From assembly GCF_000346465.2 (NCBI RefSeq), contig NC_034010.1, positions 10,039,638-10,103,637 on the forward strand: a stretch of 64,000 nt of DNA, given 5' to 3'. The position numbers and the translations under genes were made by a program. This DNA is from Prunus persica. Its lineage: Eukaryota > Streptophyta > Magnoliopsida > Rosales > Rosaceae. The stretch's first letter is position 1. Every line of letters begins with the position of its first letter. The notes under the pieces are model-generated. The model had not been told where the DNA came from. It worked only from the letters and a program-made list of their open reading frames with translations, and did no database searches. Of this stretch, positions 34,888 to 46,422 are shown piece by piece.

Positions 34888-35994
34888 TTAATGGTTTCCA
34901 TCATTTAACCAATCCGTGTTGCTAGGTCCATCGTCACGAAAAAGTCTTCGTCTCATAATATCCCTTCGTTCTAGCTTCCAATATTGTTTTGTTTCAGGGG
35001 ACATATGGCTTGTATCCATGGCCATGGTTTCCCGATCTTTTTTTTCAATGTTTTGTTCGCGTACATACTCCCTTTCTTTGCGCACATACTCCCTTTCTTT
35101 TGCATATTCTACTTGAATAGCCATATCATGCTCTTGTTGTTTCAAGTCCATTTCAATTCTCATGGCTTGGTGCTTTGAAAGTTCCTCCAAAAATTGAGAT
35201 GCATTCTTGCTAGAATTACTCCCTCTCTTCGCCTTCGCCGCCTTCCTCCCAATAGGCCTTGGCTCATTTTCAATTGGTGAGTCTAGATTCATCGGGGAAT
35301 CCATAGGTGAATCCGATGCCGGAGTCTCACGAAGTGGAGTCTCGTTCAAGACTACCGTCGGACCGGTTGGAATAATTTGGAATCTCTTACAAGTCTTCAC
35401 CACCTCCCAACAATGGGTATGGATGAAACTTTTTTTCCCTTGGCCAGTAGCACCAAACCACATTTGTGCTTGTATAATCTATAAAAAAAAAAATGAAATG
35501 GAAATGCAAGAGAATTTTTAAAATATTGGCAATGCAACATGTAAAAAAAAAACTAATGGAAATTAAAGAATTAATAAAAAAAATGCAACATGTATTAAAA
35601 AAAAATAGAGACATATTAACAAAATATATAAATTGCAAGAAACATTTAAATAAAAATTAATATGACATAGAAATTAATAGAAGAAAAATGACAAATAATT
35701 TACCTCATTGCTAAGATTTTCTCCGCTTCGTTGGTTGTCAATTGCTTTTGCTAAAGCATTTCTCCATTTCCCCAACTCTTTATTAAGAACTTTCCACCTA
35801 CTGGATAATGCCATTTCCGTACGTGTAGAACCAATTGCCCTTTCACAAAATGCTTGATGAATTTTTTTCCACATATGAGAAAATTTAATCTCATTGCCCG
35901 TTACTGGACAATGACTAATTTGGACCCAAGCCTCACACAAGCTAACATCTTCCATCATGCTCCATGCCCCTCCATTTTCATTAGAAGAACCCAT
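34888..35994 (-). CDS. Harbinger ORF2, Myb/trihelix-like DNA-binding partner (2 exons)
   Basis: Exons on the minus strand: 35994-35704 and 35478-34888, GT-AG intron, 293 aa in total. Exon 1 (1-97) has a Myb/SANT-like helix set: WSMMEDVSLCEAWVQIS, FSHMWKKIHQAFCERA and LSSRWKVLNKELGKWRNAL. Exon 2 begins IIQAQMWFGATGQGKK and has a basic patch (GRKAAKAKRG) and a long charged helix with repeated EYVRKEREYVRE, ending in KLERRDIMRRR. The C-terminal half resembles the NAM-associated region often seen in these ORF2 proteins. In related systems ORF2 binds element ends and helps the transposase enter the nucleus. The promoter TATA is the complement of tatttata (36137-36144). Confidence 0.88.
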
Positions 35995-37670
35995 AATATG
36001 CTAGAAAAAAATTACAACTTGAAAGTGAAAAAATATTGAATAGAAAGTGAATAAATTTTGAGGAGAAAGTTAACAATAGTAGAAGGAGAAGAAAATATAT
36101 GAGGATTTGGTGTTAAAAGTGAAGAGTATTGGTTGGTATTTATACACAAAAAATTCTGTAATTTTTGTGTATTTTTTTAAAAAAAATTCGATTTTTTTTC
36201 ATTTTTTTTTGGCAGAAAAATTGGCTGCCGTTGGATTGAAGAAAAAATTCCAATCGGAGCGACCAGAGGCCGCCACGTGTCAAAGAGCCGTTGGCGGCAC
36301 TGTAGCGCTGATGTGAAATTTTTTTTAACGTTGGCGCGTGCAATGCACGCGCCAACGGTAAAAAAAAATTCGAAATTTCAGGGCTGACGCCATGCTGGCG
36401 TCAGCTATTTTGTCCTGGACTTCGGGCGCGACTTCGGGCCGATTTCGCCTTCGGGCCTGCCCTTTTTGCTGGGGCCCACGCTCGCCCGGGCTGGACTTTT
36501 GCTGCTGGAATCGATTTTTTGCCCAAACCCCCCCCAGCCCGAGTGTTTCCAGCCCTGCTGGAAATGCTCTAAGCGATTGATGTTTTGGCCAGTTTCGACC
36601 AAAGATTTCGATCACTTCCGTCGACTTTTTAAGACAGGTCCAAGAACAAAAGTGACACCAAATGAGGTTTTACACCTGAGGTAGGAGTTTGGGCCAACAA
36701 TTTAGAGTATTTCCGATCACTGGAATTTTATCTGCAAACCCACGCGCTGCTGGAGGGTGGGCAATTTCATATATGTTTGAACCATTGGATCGTAGTCAAA
36801 TTCATATATGTTGATCTAGACAATTCCAGAATCGTGTAGGATTCAACGGATTGTGAATCGAATACCTGGATGCTCCGAAAATGCCAACCCTAGGGTTAGG
36901 TTTATAGTAACAGTTCGATCGTGCTATTGTGAGCAATCCGACCGTCCGATCGAGATCAAACTCTCGAGACATGTGTCATAGGTGTATTGGAACCTCCAGG
37001 AACTTCCGGATTGGAATTTTGAGGTCGTGAACCACACGTGGGCCCGATTAACCCAAATTGGGAAGTCTGACCACTAGGTTGATCGAGAGTTTTCCGAGGT
37101 AGTGTATCTGTCGAGAAGTACTAGGAAGACCTTTTACGTGGGGATTGATCGTTATGTTAAGTGTTTTGATTATGTTTGGTTTATGAGATTACGTTATAGT
37201 GTTTTATGTTAACTGTGGATATTATTTTGGTATTGGAAGGTTATGAAATATTGGAAGTTATTTATTTATTGTGTTGATTATTATCATTGTATCTAGCTGA
37301 GTATTATTGGATGATTTAATGTTCTTGAGTTGCTATGTAATCAAAATTACTTTTTAAGGATATTATATTGTGTTCAGATGTGAAGAGTTAGGAATGATTC
37401 GTAAATCAGATTTCGAAAGAAATAAGAAATTAAGTAAATGTTCAAGTACATGTTATTATATATATGTAATGTAAATTCAAAGGTAATTGAGAACTTAGGT
37501 TTAGAAAGATGAGCACAGATTTAAAATATGGATTTGTAGAATTAAAGGAAGGTTTGTGATAAGCCCTGGTATATGATTTTCAAACCCACCACAGGGTACC
37601 CCCAGTTGCCTCGAAATAGTGTCATTTATGATAATGCCCCACGAGTTTTGGGAACACCCGAATTGTATGG

Positions 37671-37880
37671 TGCGAGAAATGTGGCTCAGATTGAGGTGTT
37701 ATCTCTCAAACCTGCGAAGAATGCGGCTCAGATTGAAGCGTTATCTCTGAGACCTGCGAGTAATGCAGCTTGAATGGACTTTGTGTCTCCGGAACCTACA
37801 AGGATAGTGGCTCAGATTGAAGTGTTATCTTTGAGACCTGCGAGGAATGCGGCTCGGTTAACTTTATGTTTCCGAGACCT
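37671..37880 (+). repeat. 42-bp tandem repeats in LTR family L copy C
   Basis: Three to five imperfect 42-bp units with the words tgcggctcagattgaag and gttatctctgagacctgc; the first three translate in frame as a 14-residue motif. The frame starting 37573 (66 aa) is short and stops at the fourth unit, so coding is unlikely. Comparable words in reverse orientation lie near 47400-47470 of copy D. Confidence 0.7.
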
Positions 37881-38060
37881 GCGAGGATGGAATTGACGGT
37901 ACTAAAGGAATTGACGGATCAAGAATGGGAGTACGCTTAGGTGGAGAGTATTTAGGATTCGTCTGGTACGGGGGATTGTTATGGACTAGACTAAATTCTT
38001 AGATTGGCTTGGCATGGCCTAAACTATTAACACTTGTACTACGTTTGGTGAATGTTTGAT

Positions 38061-38975
38061 TGGACTAGGATTAAATTATTTAAAAATATTTTTCTTAAAA
38101 AGTAAGTTTTAGAAAATATTTTTTTAAAACTTTTCTTGTCTCTGTCGAGATCTCCCTCAACCCCCTTCCCCTTCTTGGACCTCCAACAACCCCACCCTAC
38201 CCACCCTCTGCAGCAAATCTCAAAGCGAGTAGGCGAGACGAGTCAAAATCTTTGGTTTGATTTGCGCCATGAGATCTCTGCGTTGCTCGAAAGAGAGAAT
38301 AGTGTGGAGGTCATCTGCTGGGTTTCTTCAATTTAATCATTTTTGTTTGACTGAGTTTCGATAATTGAAAAGGAGAAATTGAGTTTGATGAGTAGAAGAA
38401 ATACAGTAACTTTTTTTTTTCTTGGGGGGGTTTGGTTAATTAAAAGAGAAGGAAAGTTGTCTGGCTAAGGATTGATTCAATTAATGGGTTTGGGTTAGTG
38501 GTTGCTGGAGAGAGGGAAGGGATGAAGTGGGCTGGGTCAGTGGCTGTCGATTAGAGAAGATGAGAGAAAGGCAAAGCCGCTCCAAACCCAGCTTTCTCAT
38601 ATTGCTCGAAAGCTACGGAGGGGAGGGGTAAAAAAATGAATGAAGGTCAGCAAAAAAATAAAATAAAATTCAGATGATGTAATTGCAGGATGCCCACCCA
38701 AGACCGCTTCCTGTTCACATGTTAACCGCTTCTTGATGGTATAAGATTCATGGAAATCATGTTAACCAGTAAAAGAGGAGGAAACCCAATTGTAGAAACC
38801 GAATAAGTGAAAGAGCCAAATTAGAAAAACTGTTCGGGTTTGCAAAAAAAAAATTCAGATTATGCCTTTGCATTGAACTGACTTATGGGTGGCTCGAGTA
38901 ACATCATGTCTGCAAAGGGTCGTCTACAACGCCGGAATAGGAGGTGCTGTGGCGGCGATGGGAGGAAGAACACGT
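38061..38975. other. No gene assigned; former EIL-gene flank
   Basis: A CT-rich start (38135-38210) with short open frames on the plus strand, followed by AT-rich and GA-rich DNA. None of the frames shows a domain I know. It borders the EIN3-like fragment and may be the other side of the break that removed the rest of that gene. Confidence 0.3.
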
Positions 38976-39281
38976 TCATGATTTTCTCCTCTGAAAGTGT
39001 TTTTGTGCCCGCCACATCTTCTTCCGAGCTTGTTCCTGTGATTGACGCTGCCTTGCATTGTCAACACCTTCCTTTCCCTTACTTTGTTCTTTAAGTCGCT
39101 TCAATAGCATCCGATCTCTCCACATCCTCCTCTCAAGCTCATCAACATCCATTTCTTCATCACTATTATCCTCCTCTACTGTTGCCTCTGGGTCATGCTC
39201 TGGAGCTGCCTCTCCTTCCCCAGGAGGAGCCGAAAGGAAATCAAGAGTACCACAGAAACCCATTTCTTCAAAGATCCCCAT
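38976..39281 (-). pseudogene. EIN3/EIL transcription factor, N-terminal fragment
   Basis: The 101-aa minus frame starts [18 protein letters not shown], followed by an acidic stretch and the diagnostic block [20 protein letters not shown], then [17 protein letters not shown]. In EIN3/EIL proteins this block opens the DNA-binding domain and is followed by several hundred residues; here homology stops at about 39000 and a stop follows after an unrelated tail. The normal protein is ~600 aa and binds promoters in ethylene signalling. This truncated form lacks most DNA-binding surfaces. One Arg of the conserved ARRKK is also missing. It is a gene fragment or a disrupted gene. Confidence 0.82.
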
Positions 39282-40593
39282 TTAGCACCGACAAAGAGAA
39301 CAGCCCTGATTATATATACTAATATAAAATTGAGCAATTATATGCAGTCCAAGTCAAATTCACCGCTGCTCTGGAACTCTTTAAAAGACTTCCAATCTTG
39401 CGCACAGATATTAGCTTTAAACTTCTTATGAGCCAAGGTTTCTCAATAAAGGATACTCAACCCAAACTTCTGCAAATGAATAAATTACAAATAAGTCATT
39501 ACAAATAGAAAAAGTATTTGGACAGAAGCACCTAGACACGCCATACATTAAATTAGCATGAAACCAACAACGAATGCAAACAAACGAAGTGACGCAACAG
39601 ATCTCCATGTTCTTACACTGAAAGAACCCAAAGAAAAAACCCTAGAACATGGGCCTCATCACTAAAAGCAACAAAATAAGTTACGAACCAAAACAAAAGA
39701 TAAGGTTCTCGAATAACCGAGAAAAAAGAACAAAAAACAAAAACAAAAAAAAATTCATCAGTGACGCGAAAAACATGAGATCATTACAATAAAAACTATT
39801 TTTAAGTTACATGTACATACCCTGCAACTGCAAACAACCACTAAAGCAGAAAGAACATGGAAAACTTCCCCCAGATCCACCATCACCGGATTCATTTTGT
39901 AATAAATAAATAAATAAAAAACCATATTATTGATATTTATTTTTTCCTTTTGGTTTACACAAACTGTTATAAGCTTAAAACGCGGGTTTACAGCATATAT
40001 TTCACCAATCTAAGCAACATAATTCAATTATTATTTTCTTCCATTATTTAATATAAATTCAGAAATTCAGGGTAGCCCTCTTTTGGATCAGAAGGTTGTT
40101 CAAAGCTGTCCGTCCCATCCAGATCCAAACATATCCAATCCAAAATTCACAAACAAAAAATTAAAAGAAAAAACACGAAAATTAAAAAGATGAGCTAGAA
40201 AGAAAAAAAAATTGTTAAAACGCAAACCAGGACCTGCACCTAAACGAACTACAAAACAACAAGGCACACCAAACAAAACCCAGAGAAAAACTATTACTAA
40301 GACAAAAACCAGATAGTGGTGCATATCAGATATAGCAACAGCAAAAGATCAACCATCAAAACCAATGAAAAATCACAAGACTGAGAACAAAAAAATATAT
40401 TTATAATCAATTCTGTAGACCAGAAGACAGAGAAATGAAACAAGTACTTCAAATAAAAAAGCAGAAACATGAGAGGTACCTGATTGTTGGATATCATGTG
40501 TTAATAGGAGAGCATTGAAGCTCCTCAAGCACCCTCTGATTGCTCAGAGAGAGTCAGAAGAGAGAGAATTTAGTGGTTTTTTTTTTCCCTTTC
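39282..40593 (-). promoter_or_regulatory. Probable 5' UTR exon and leader intron of the EIL fragment
   Basis: On the minus strand a GA/CT-rich leader (40590-40480) ends in a good donor, CAG then GTACCT, at 40480/40479. A suitable acceptor, ATCAG, lies at 39310-39306, and the coding part begins at 39281. A leader intron fits known EIN3/EIL gene structure, but this is inference. Harbinger copy 2 inserted directly upstream of the leader (40597), close to or inside the promoter. The intron itself holds no other gene. Confidence 0.45.
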
Positions 40594-41131
40594 TTAGAGC
40601 ATTTCCACCGGTTAGCCCCTTGCCATGGCAAGGGGAGCCCTAGGGCAGCTACTATTCATGTGAATAGTGGCTGCCCTAGCCCCCTCCAGCAAAGTGTGTT
40701 TCCAGCAGTTTAGGCTTGCCATGGCAAATACTATTCATTTTTTTGTTTTTTTCACAACTTTGTTTATTTAAACAATTAATTCGGATAAGATTTTTGGGTT
40801 CCTACGTGTCAACACTATTCATATCGGATAAGATTTTCGGTTTCAAATTTCAGATAAATTTCAGATACATTTCAAAATTCAAATTTTAGATAAATTCAAA
40901 ATGTCAAATTTCAGATACATTTCGAAATTCAAATTTTAGATAAATTTCAAATTTCAAATTTCATTTGAATTTCAAATTTCAGATAAGATTTTCACCCTCT
41001 AAGATTGCGCTGCGTGTCATATCTATCTGTCTACATTTTTCTATAAAACCAGAGGTTCAGCTCATACCTCCCACACCAGTTCTTCTCTACATTTCCATTC
41101 CTCATATTTTAGATTTCATTCTCCATTCTCA

Positions 41132-42442
41132 ATGGCAAACATGCAAGAGGTTTTGGAGAGGCAAGAGCGACAAACTAGAGAAAGAATGCGTAGTTGCTTT
41201 GCTGGAGGAAGAAAACCAGAGTCGCCGTGGTTCACGAGAAGGTCGTGGCCCAAATGTGGACAGACATAGACATTCTCGGGGTAAGAATCTTATGGAAGAT
41301 TATTTTATCCCACAATCTCTGTACTCTGATGTTCATTTTCGAGGGAGATATAGAATGCAACCCCATTTGTTCAATAAAGTCATGCATGATATTTGCAATT
41401 ATGATGAATATTTTGTTCAAAAGAGAAATTGTGCTGGAAATTTGGGACTTCTTCCAGAGCAGAAGTTCACAGCTGTGATACGAATGTTGGCGTATGGGTC
41501 ATCTGCTGATCAAGTGGATGAGATTGCCCGGATGGGGAAGTCCACTATTTTGGAGAGCTTGGTGCGATTTTGTGATGCAGTGGAAACTCTGTACACCAGA
41601 GACTACCTACGCAGACCTACGCTCAGGGACCTACAACGGCTTCTCCAAAAAGCTGAGTCTCGAGGATTTCCTGGCATGATTGGTAGCATTGACTGCATGC
41701 ACTGGCATTGGAAAAATTGTCCAACTGCTTGGCAAGGGATTACGGAAATAGAAAAGGGCAGAAAAGTATCATCCTGGAAGCAGTTGCTGGTTTTGATACA
41801 TGGGTTTGGCACGCCTTCTTCGGAGTTGCCGGATCTCAAAACGATTTGAATGTCCTAGGTCAATCCCTGGTGTTCAATGATGCTTTGAGAGGTGAAGCCC
41901 CAAATATCACATATGAAATTAACAATACCATCTACCAGAACGGGTATTATCTAGCTGATTACATCTACCCGAGGTGGACAACATTTGTGAAAACAATTCC
42001 ACATCCCCGATCCCATAAGCAAAATTTTTTTGCTCACTATCAAGAGGGGTACAGAAAAGATGTTGAGAGGTGCTTTGGTATCCTTCAAGCCCGGTGGGCT
42101 ATTATCAGGGGTGCGGCACGTCTATTTGACGAGGAGGTGATTAGGAGTATAATGATGACTTGTATCATCCTCCATAACATGATTGTGGAAGATGAATATG
42201 ATTACGATGCTGATGAAGTGTATGAACCAAATCCCATGGACACGACCCTAACATGAATTTATGAAAAACCAGTGGGGCCAAATGGAGAACCAGTGCAGCA
42301 TGAACCGTTGGTTAGAGACGGTAGTTTCATGCCCCGTATGATTGATCGCTACATGGAGATGCAATCGTCGTATATTCATGAACACCGTCAAGTTGACTTG
42401 ATGGAGCATTTATGGGCGATGAAAGGCAATGAAGGTGAATGA
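41132..42442 (+). pseudogene. Harbinger transposase pseudogene (copy 2)
   Basis: Aligned with the intact copy at 33102, this gene has a 56-bp deletion after 41192 that shifts the frame, a 1-bp deletion near 41742 in the AWQGD region just after the first catalytic Asp (GSIDCMHW), and a premature TGA near 42254 where copy 1 has CGA. The catalytic motifs themselves (SIDCMH, SQNDLNV, VERCFG) are still readable in separate frames. A frame beginning at 40965 runs through the 5' UTR by chance. It cannot make full transposase. Confidence 0.92.
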
Positions 42443-42864
42443 AGTGAAGTGAAGATGTTTTTTTTTAATTTATTATGTGTATGTTGTATTTTTAGTTATG
42501 CTTTGTTTTTTTTATACTTTATTATTTTTAGTTGTGGGTTGTTTATTTTTTATGTTTTGGTTATGGGTTGTTTATTTTTTATGCTTTGGTTGTGGTTTGT
42601 TTATTTTTTATGCTTTGGTTATGGTTTGTTTATTTTTTATGCTTTGGTTGTGGTTTGTTTTTTTTTTTTTTTTTATGCTTTGGTTGTAGTTTGTTTTTAT
42701 GTATGGAATGTTTTGAATAAAAAGGATTTTTGTTGAATATTTTCTTTATTCACTAAAAGAAAAGCAATACAACTAAGAAAATAAAATACATGAATTAAAC
42801 AAAACAAAAAATACAATGAAATCAAAGGCAAGTAAACTAAGACATGAAAGGCAAGCAAACTATT

Positions 42865-44008
42865 TTAATGATTTTCATCATTTAACCAATCCTTGTTGCA
42901 AGGTCCATCGTCACGAAAAAGTCTTCGTCTCATAACATCCCTTCGTTCTAGCTTCCAAAATTGTTTTGTTTCAGGGACATATGGCTTGTATCCATGGCCA
43001 TGGTTTCCCGATCTTTTTTTTCAATGTTTTGTTCGCGTACTGTTCACCCGTTTTCGTGGAATTAGGGCCCAAACACGTACATACTCCCTTTCTTTACGTA
43101 CATACTCCCTTTCTTTTGCATATTCTAGTTGAATAGCCATATCGTGCTCTTGTTGTTTTAAGTCCATTTCAATTCTCATGGCTTGGTGCTTTGAAAGTTC
43201 CTCCAAAAATTTAGATGCATTCTTGCTAGAATTACTCCCTCTCTTCGCCTTCGCCGCCTTCCTCCCAATAGGCCTTGGCTCCTTTTCAATGGGTGAGTCT
43301 TGACTCATCGGGGAATCCATAGGTGAATCCGATGCCGACGTCTCATGAAGTGGAGTCTCGTTCAAGACTACCGTCGGACCGGTTGGAATAATTTAGAATC
43401 TCTTACAAGTCTTCACCACCTCCCTACAATGGGTATGGTTGAAACTTTTTTTCCCTTGCCCAGTAGCACCAAACCACATTTGTGCTTGCATAATCTATAA
43501 AAAAAATTAAATGGAAATGCAAGAAACTTTAAAAAATATTGGCAATGCAACATGTAAAAAAAAACCAATGCAAATTCAATAAATTTAAAAAAAATGCAAC
43601 ATGTATAAAAAAAAAAACTAGAGACATATTAACAAAATATAGAAATTGCAAGAAACATTTAAATAAAAATTAATATGACATAGAAATTAATAGAACGAAA
43701 ATGACAAATAATTTACCTCACTGCTAAGGTTTTCTCCGCTTCGATGGTTGTCCATTGCTTTTGCTAAGGCATTTCTCCATTTCGCCAACTCTTTATTAAG
43801 AACTTTCCACGTACTGGATAATGTCATTTCTGTACGTGTAGAACTAATTGCCCTTTCACAAAATGCTTGATGAATTTTTTTTCCACATATGAGAAAATTT
43901 AATCTCATTGCCTGTTACGGGACAATGACTAACTTGGACCCAAGCCTCACACAAGCTAACATCTTCCATCATGCTCCATGCCCCTCCATTTTCAGTAGAA
44001 GAACCCAT
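42865..44008 (-). pseudogene. Harbinger ORF2 pseudogene (copy 2)
   Basis: Same two-exon layout as copy 1. The first exon (44008 leftwards) has a frameshift between the QISH and KIHQ blocks and continues with FCERAISSTRTEM. The second exon (seen in 43365-43021) keeps the RKAAKAKRG patch and EYVRKEREYVR helix, but a ~38-bp insertion at about 43040-43078 and a 1-bp deletion near 42976 break it. Many copy-1 residues are otherwise kept. Confidence 0.88.
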
Positions 44009-44382
44009 AATATGATAGACAAAAATACAACTTGAAAGTGAAAAAATATTGAGTAGAAAGTGAATAAATATTGAGGAGAAAGTGAATAATAGTAGAAGGA
44101 GAAGAAAATGTAAGAGGATTTGGTGTTAAAAATGAAGAGTATTGGTTGGTATTTATACAAAAAAAATTCTCTAATTTTTGTGTATTTTTTTAAAAAAATT
44201 TTGATTTTTTTTTAATTTTTTATTGCAGAAAAATTGGCTGCCAGTGGATTGAAGGAAAAAAAAGAATCGAAGAGCCAATAGGCTACCACATGGAATGTAG
44301 CCGTTGGCGGCTACTGTAGCTCGTCGTTTGAAATTTTTTTTACCTTTGGCCCGTCCACCTCTTGCTACTGGACTTGCTCTTA

Positions 44383-44839
44383 ATGGAGGAAGAAAATGAG
44401 AGAAAAATATAAGAGTGGCGACTGCAGGGAAGGGACAGAAGATAGGAAGAAGCAAAGGTGACTTTTTATTTAACTAGAGTCAGGTTATGTTTTAACCGCG
44501 GTTAAGACGTGGGAGGCAACCTTTTGGTTTTCCCTTCGCATATGAAAAGCTATTTAATTGTGGTCGGGATTCTCTTCTGTACACTTCCTCACACTGAAGT
44601 CATAATCACATATGCGCAACGGTATGTTTCAATCTAATATGCATTCTAATATAATTGGTATGCATACTTACTTGCTTTCATTTTGTAAACAAAATTACAT
44701 CCAATGGTCTATATATGATTAACAACTGAGATTCTATTATTTATGTTAGCTATTATTTATTTATTTTTATTTTTTATAAAATCATTATTTCATCAAAGTT
44801 GTCAACGTATGATATTTGTTTTTGTGTTCATTTTTTTAA
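44383..44839. other. No feature recognised
   Basis: AT-rich spacer between Harbinger copy 2 and an inverted-repeat element. No coding frame or repeat stands out. Confidence 0.3.
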
Positions 44840-45574
44840 GGTTTAATTGCTCTAGTTTCCTTTTAAATATGGTCAAATCTCACATTGCCCTGTGAATCTC
44901 AAATTGGCCTACTTTGATCTTTAAACTGATGTTTTGTGTCTCACTTTGCCCCTTACTATTAAATCCTTTAATAACTCTATTAAAAATGATAACATGGCAC
45001 AACTGAGACCCACTATTTTGCTAAAATACATACCACATAAGTGCTATGTGTGCAAAAACATAATAAAATATTTTATTTAAAAAAATAATGATTTAAGATA
45101 AACAATAAATAATAAAAATACTGTTTTTAAATTTTTATTGTTTAATGAAAAAAAAAATTCAATAAGCCAATTCCCACCTAAAGATCGCCCCTCCTTCTAC
45201 GTCAAAACCCAATAGTCACCACCATCACTCCCAAGCAAGACACAGCCACCTCTCCTGAACTTCTTCCACTCACAGCCACCCCCACCTCCAACAACCACCT
45301 ACATGTATCCACCGACCAACTTCATCTTCATCGTAGACAAAGAGGAGTGCCAAAACCCAAACATGATAGGTGTGCGGACTCGTACTCACTAATGAAGGCA
45401 TGCTCCAGCTTTTCTTCTCCTAAACTTGGCTTAGCATTTTTAACCTAATGGGCTTAATGGTAAAGGGTAAAGTGAGACACAAAACATCAGTCAAGGATCA
45501 AGGTGAGTCACTTTGAGTTTCAGGGGCAATATGAGATTTGACCATACTTTCACGGTGTATTCGAGAAATTAAAC
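44840..45574. mobile_element. Non-autonomous element with ~115-bp TIRs (MULE-like)
   Basis: The left end reads ggtttaattgctc and then atggtcaaatctcac and gatgttttgtgtctcac; the right end carries the reverse complement of these words (gtgagacacaaaacatc near 45471, gatttgaccatac near 45532, aaattaaac at the edge). The arms stay alike for about 115 bp around a 500-bp middle with no open gene. Poly-T with AA lies on both sides, so a 9-bp duplication is possible but cannot be proved. Confidence 0.75.
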
Positions 45575-45720
45575 TTTTTTTTTTAATTATTAAGAAAAAT
45601 TAGGGGAAATAACATACGAAAGATGGGTGGGATTTTAAGAAATTCTATCAAACGAGCACATGAATAGAAGTCTCTCTTGCAAATTTGGATTAGGCTAGTT
45701 GGCCAAGGTAGTGTGCCGAC
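45575..45720. other. Spacer ending in a hAT target site
   Basis: Unremarkable spacer; its last 8 bases, gtgccgac, form one copy of the duplication around the next element. Confidence 0.5.
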
Positions 45721-46422
45721 CAAGGACGGACCTAGAAAGGTACTCACTTGGGCTATAGCCCAAGTGACTTTTCTTGTCTTTCAATCAAAATTACATGTAG
45801 CCCACCTCTGCTAGCTAGAAGGTTGACTTGCAAATCTTTACGAAGGATAAAAACAGTGTAAACATAGCGTGAAATTAAAGTTAGCTGATATTGGAAACTA
45901 TTTTTTTTTTCTTTTTGAAAACATTGGAAACTTTACCTTGGACTAATTATGCTACATAAATTCTAAGTTGATAAACACGTGATCAACTATTTTTAGATTT
46001 TTTGGAAAACCATTCATATCACTAGCTTTCCTTTTCTTCATACTATAGCTAAAAGAATAACTTCAATTTCATTTTGTCATAGATTTCCTATGAGAAAACC
46101 AGTCAAAGGCTTTTATTATCATGAAATAGAGAAAACTATGATAATAATTTTGGTGTTCTTGCTTGTATGAATAATGAATTATCGATCAGTGAGATTTAAT
46201 GAATTAATTAGTTGCTGACATGTTGTCTTGAATATATTATTCAATATGTTATACTTTTATAATGTCGGATCAACATAAAAAACCTAAGAGATCAAAGATT
46301 CTTTGGAATTTTTTTGTTATTAATGAAATTCACTCGTATCATTGAGTTTTCTATATTCTTAGTAGGTTTGTACGTCAGGTAAATTTAGCTCACCCCATTT
46401 TGAAATCATGAGTCCGTCCCTG
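45721..46422. mobile_element. hAT-like non-autonomous element
   Basis: The 702-bp unit starts CAAGGACGGACC and ends, reversed, CAGGGACGGACTC. Flanks are gtgccgac and gtgctgac, an 8-bp duplication with one mismatch, as expected for hAT. No transposase is present. The 5' part contains a ggctatagcc palindrome near 45751. Confidence 0.8.

Larger units (their letters stand above)
32537..36569 (+). mobile_element. PIF/Harbinger transposon, copy 1 (probably complete)
   Basis: The 4033-bp element has imperfect terminal inverted repeats (GAGCACTTCCACCAG left, GAGCATTTCCAGCAG reversed from the right) and TAA duplications at 32534-32536 and 36570-36572, matching the 3-bp TWA target of PIF/Harbinger. 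It carries two convergent genes: a DDE transposase (+) and a Myb/trihelix-type ORF2 (-), as autonomous plant elements do. Subterminal parts hold a repeated aaatttcagataaatttc block (about 32800-32955) and two perfect palindromes (36329-36357, 36383-36405). It is inserted into LTR family L copy C. Confidence 0.93.
31770..38060 (+). mobile_element. Family L LTR-like element, copy C, split by Harbinger
   Basis: Starts TGTAACAACCCGATCC at 31770, passes the agtctgaagacacatag landmark near 32085, and is interrupted at 32537-36569 by a Harbinger transposon. It resumes with gatcgagagttttccgagg (near 37081) and reaches gtacccccagttgcc near 37597, matching copy B. It then continues into a region with a 42-bp repeat (37675-37880). 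The right end near 38060 is not defined by a terminal motif. Confidence 0.6.
40597..44379 (+). mobile_element. PIF/Harbinger transposon, copy 2 (decayed)
   Basis: A 3783-bp sibling of copy 1 with the same gene order. The left end starts GAGCATTTCCACCGG; the right end, reversed, starts GAGCAAGTCCAG. TTA occurs on both sides (40594-40596 and 44380-44382), the expected 3-bp duplication. Much of the sequence is over 95% like copy 1 by eye, but both genes are broken. It lies just upstream of the EIL leader. Confidence 0.9.

Noticed and set aside
40965..41131. In-frame N-terminal extension of the copy 2 transposase
   Set aside because: Comparison with copy 1 shows it is 5' UTR; the frame joins only because of the 56-bp deletion.
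42449..42736. 95-aa hydrophobic frame resembling a membrane protein
   Set aside because: Produced by the ~30-bp ttatgctttggttgtgg repeats in the Harbinger spacer; copy number differs between the two elements.
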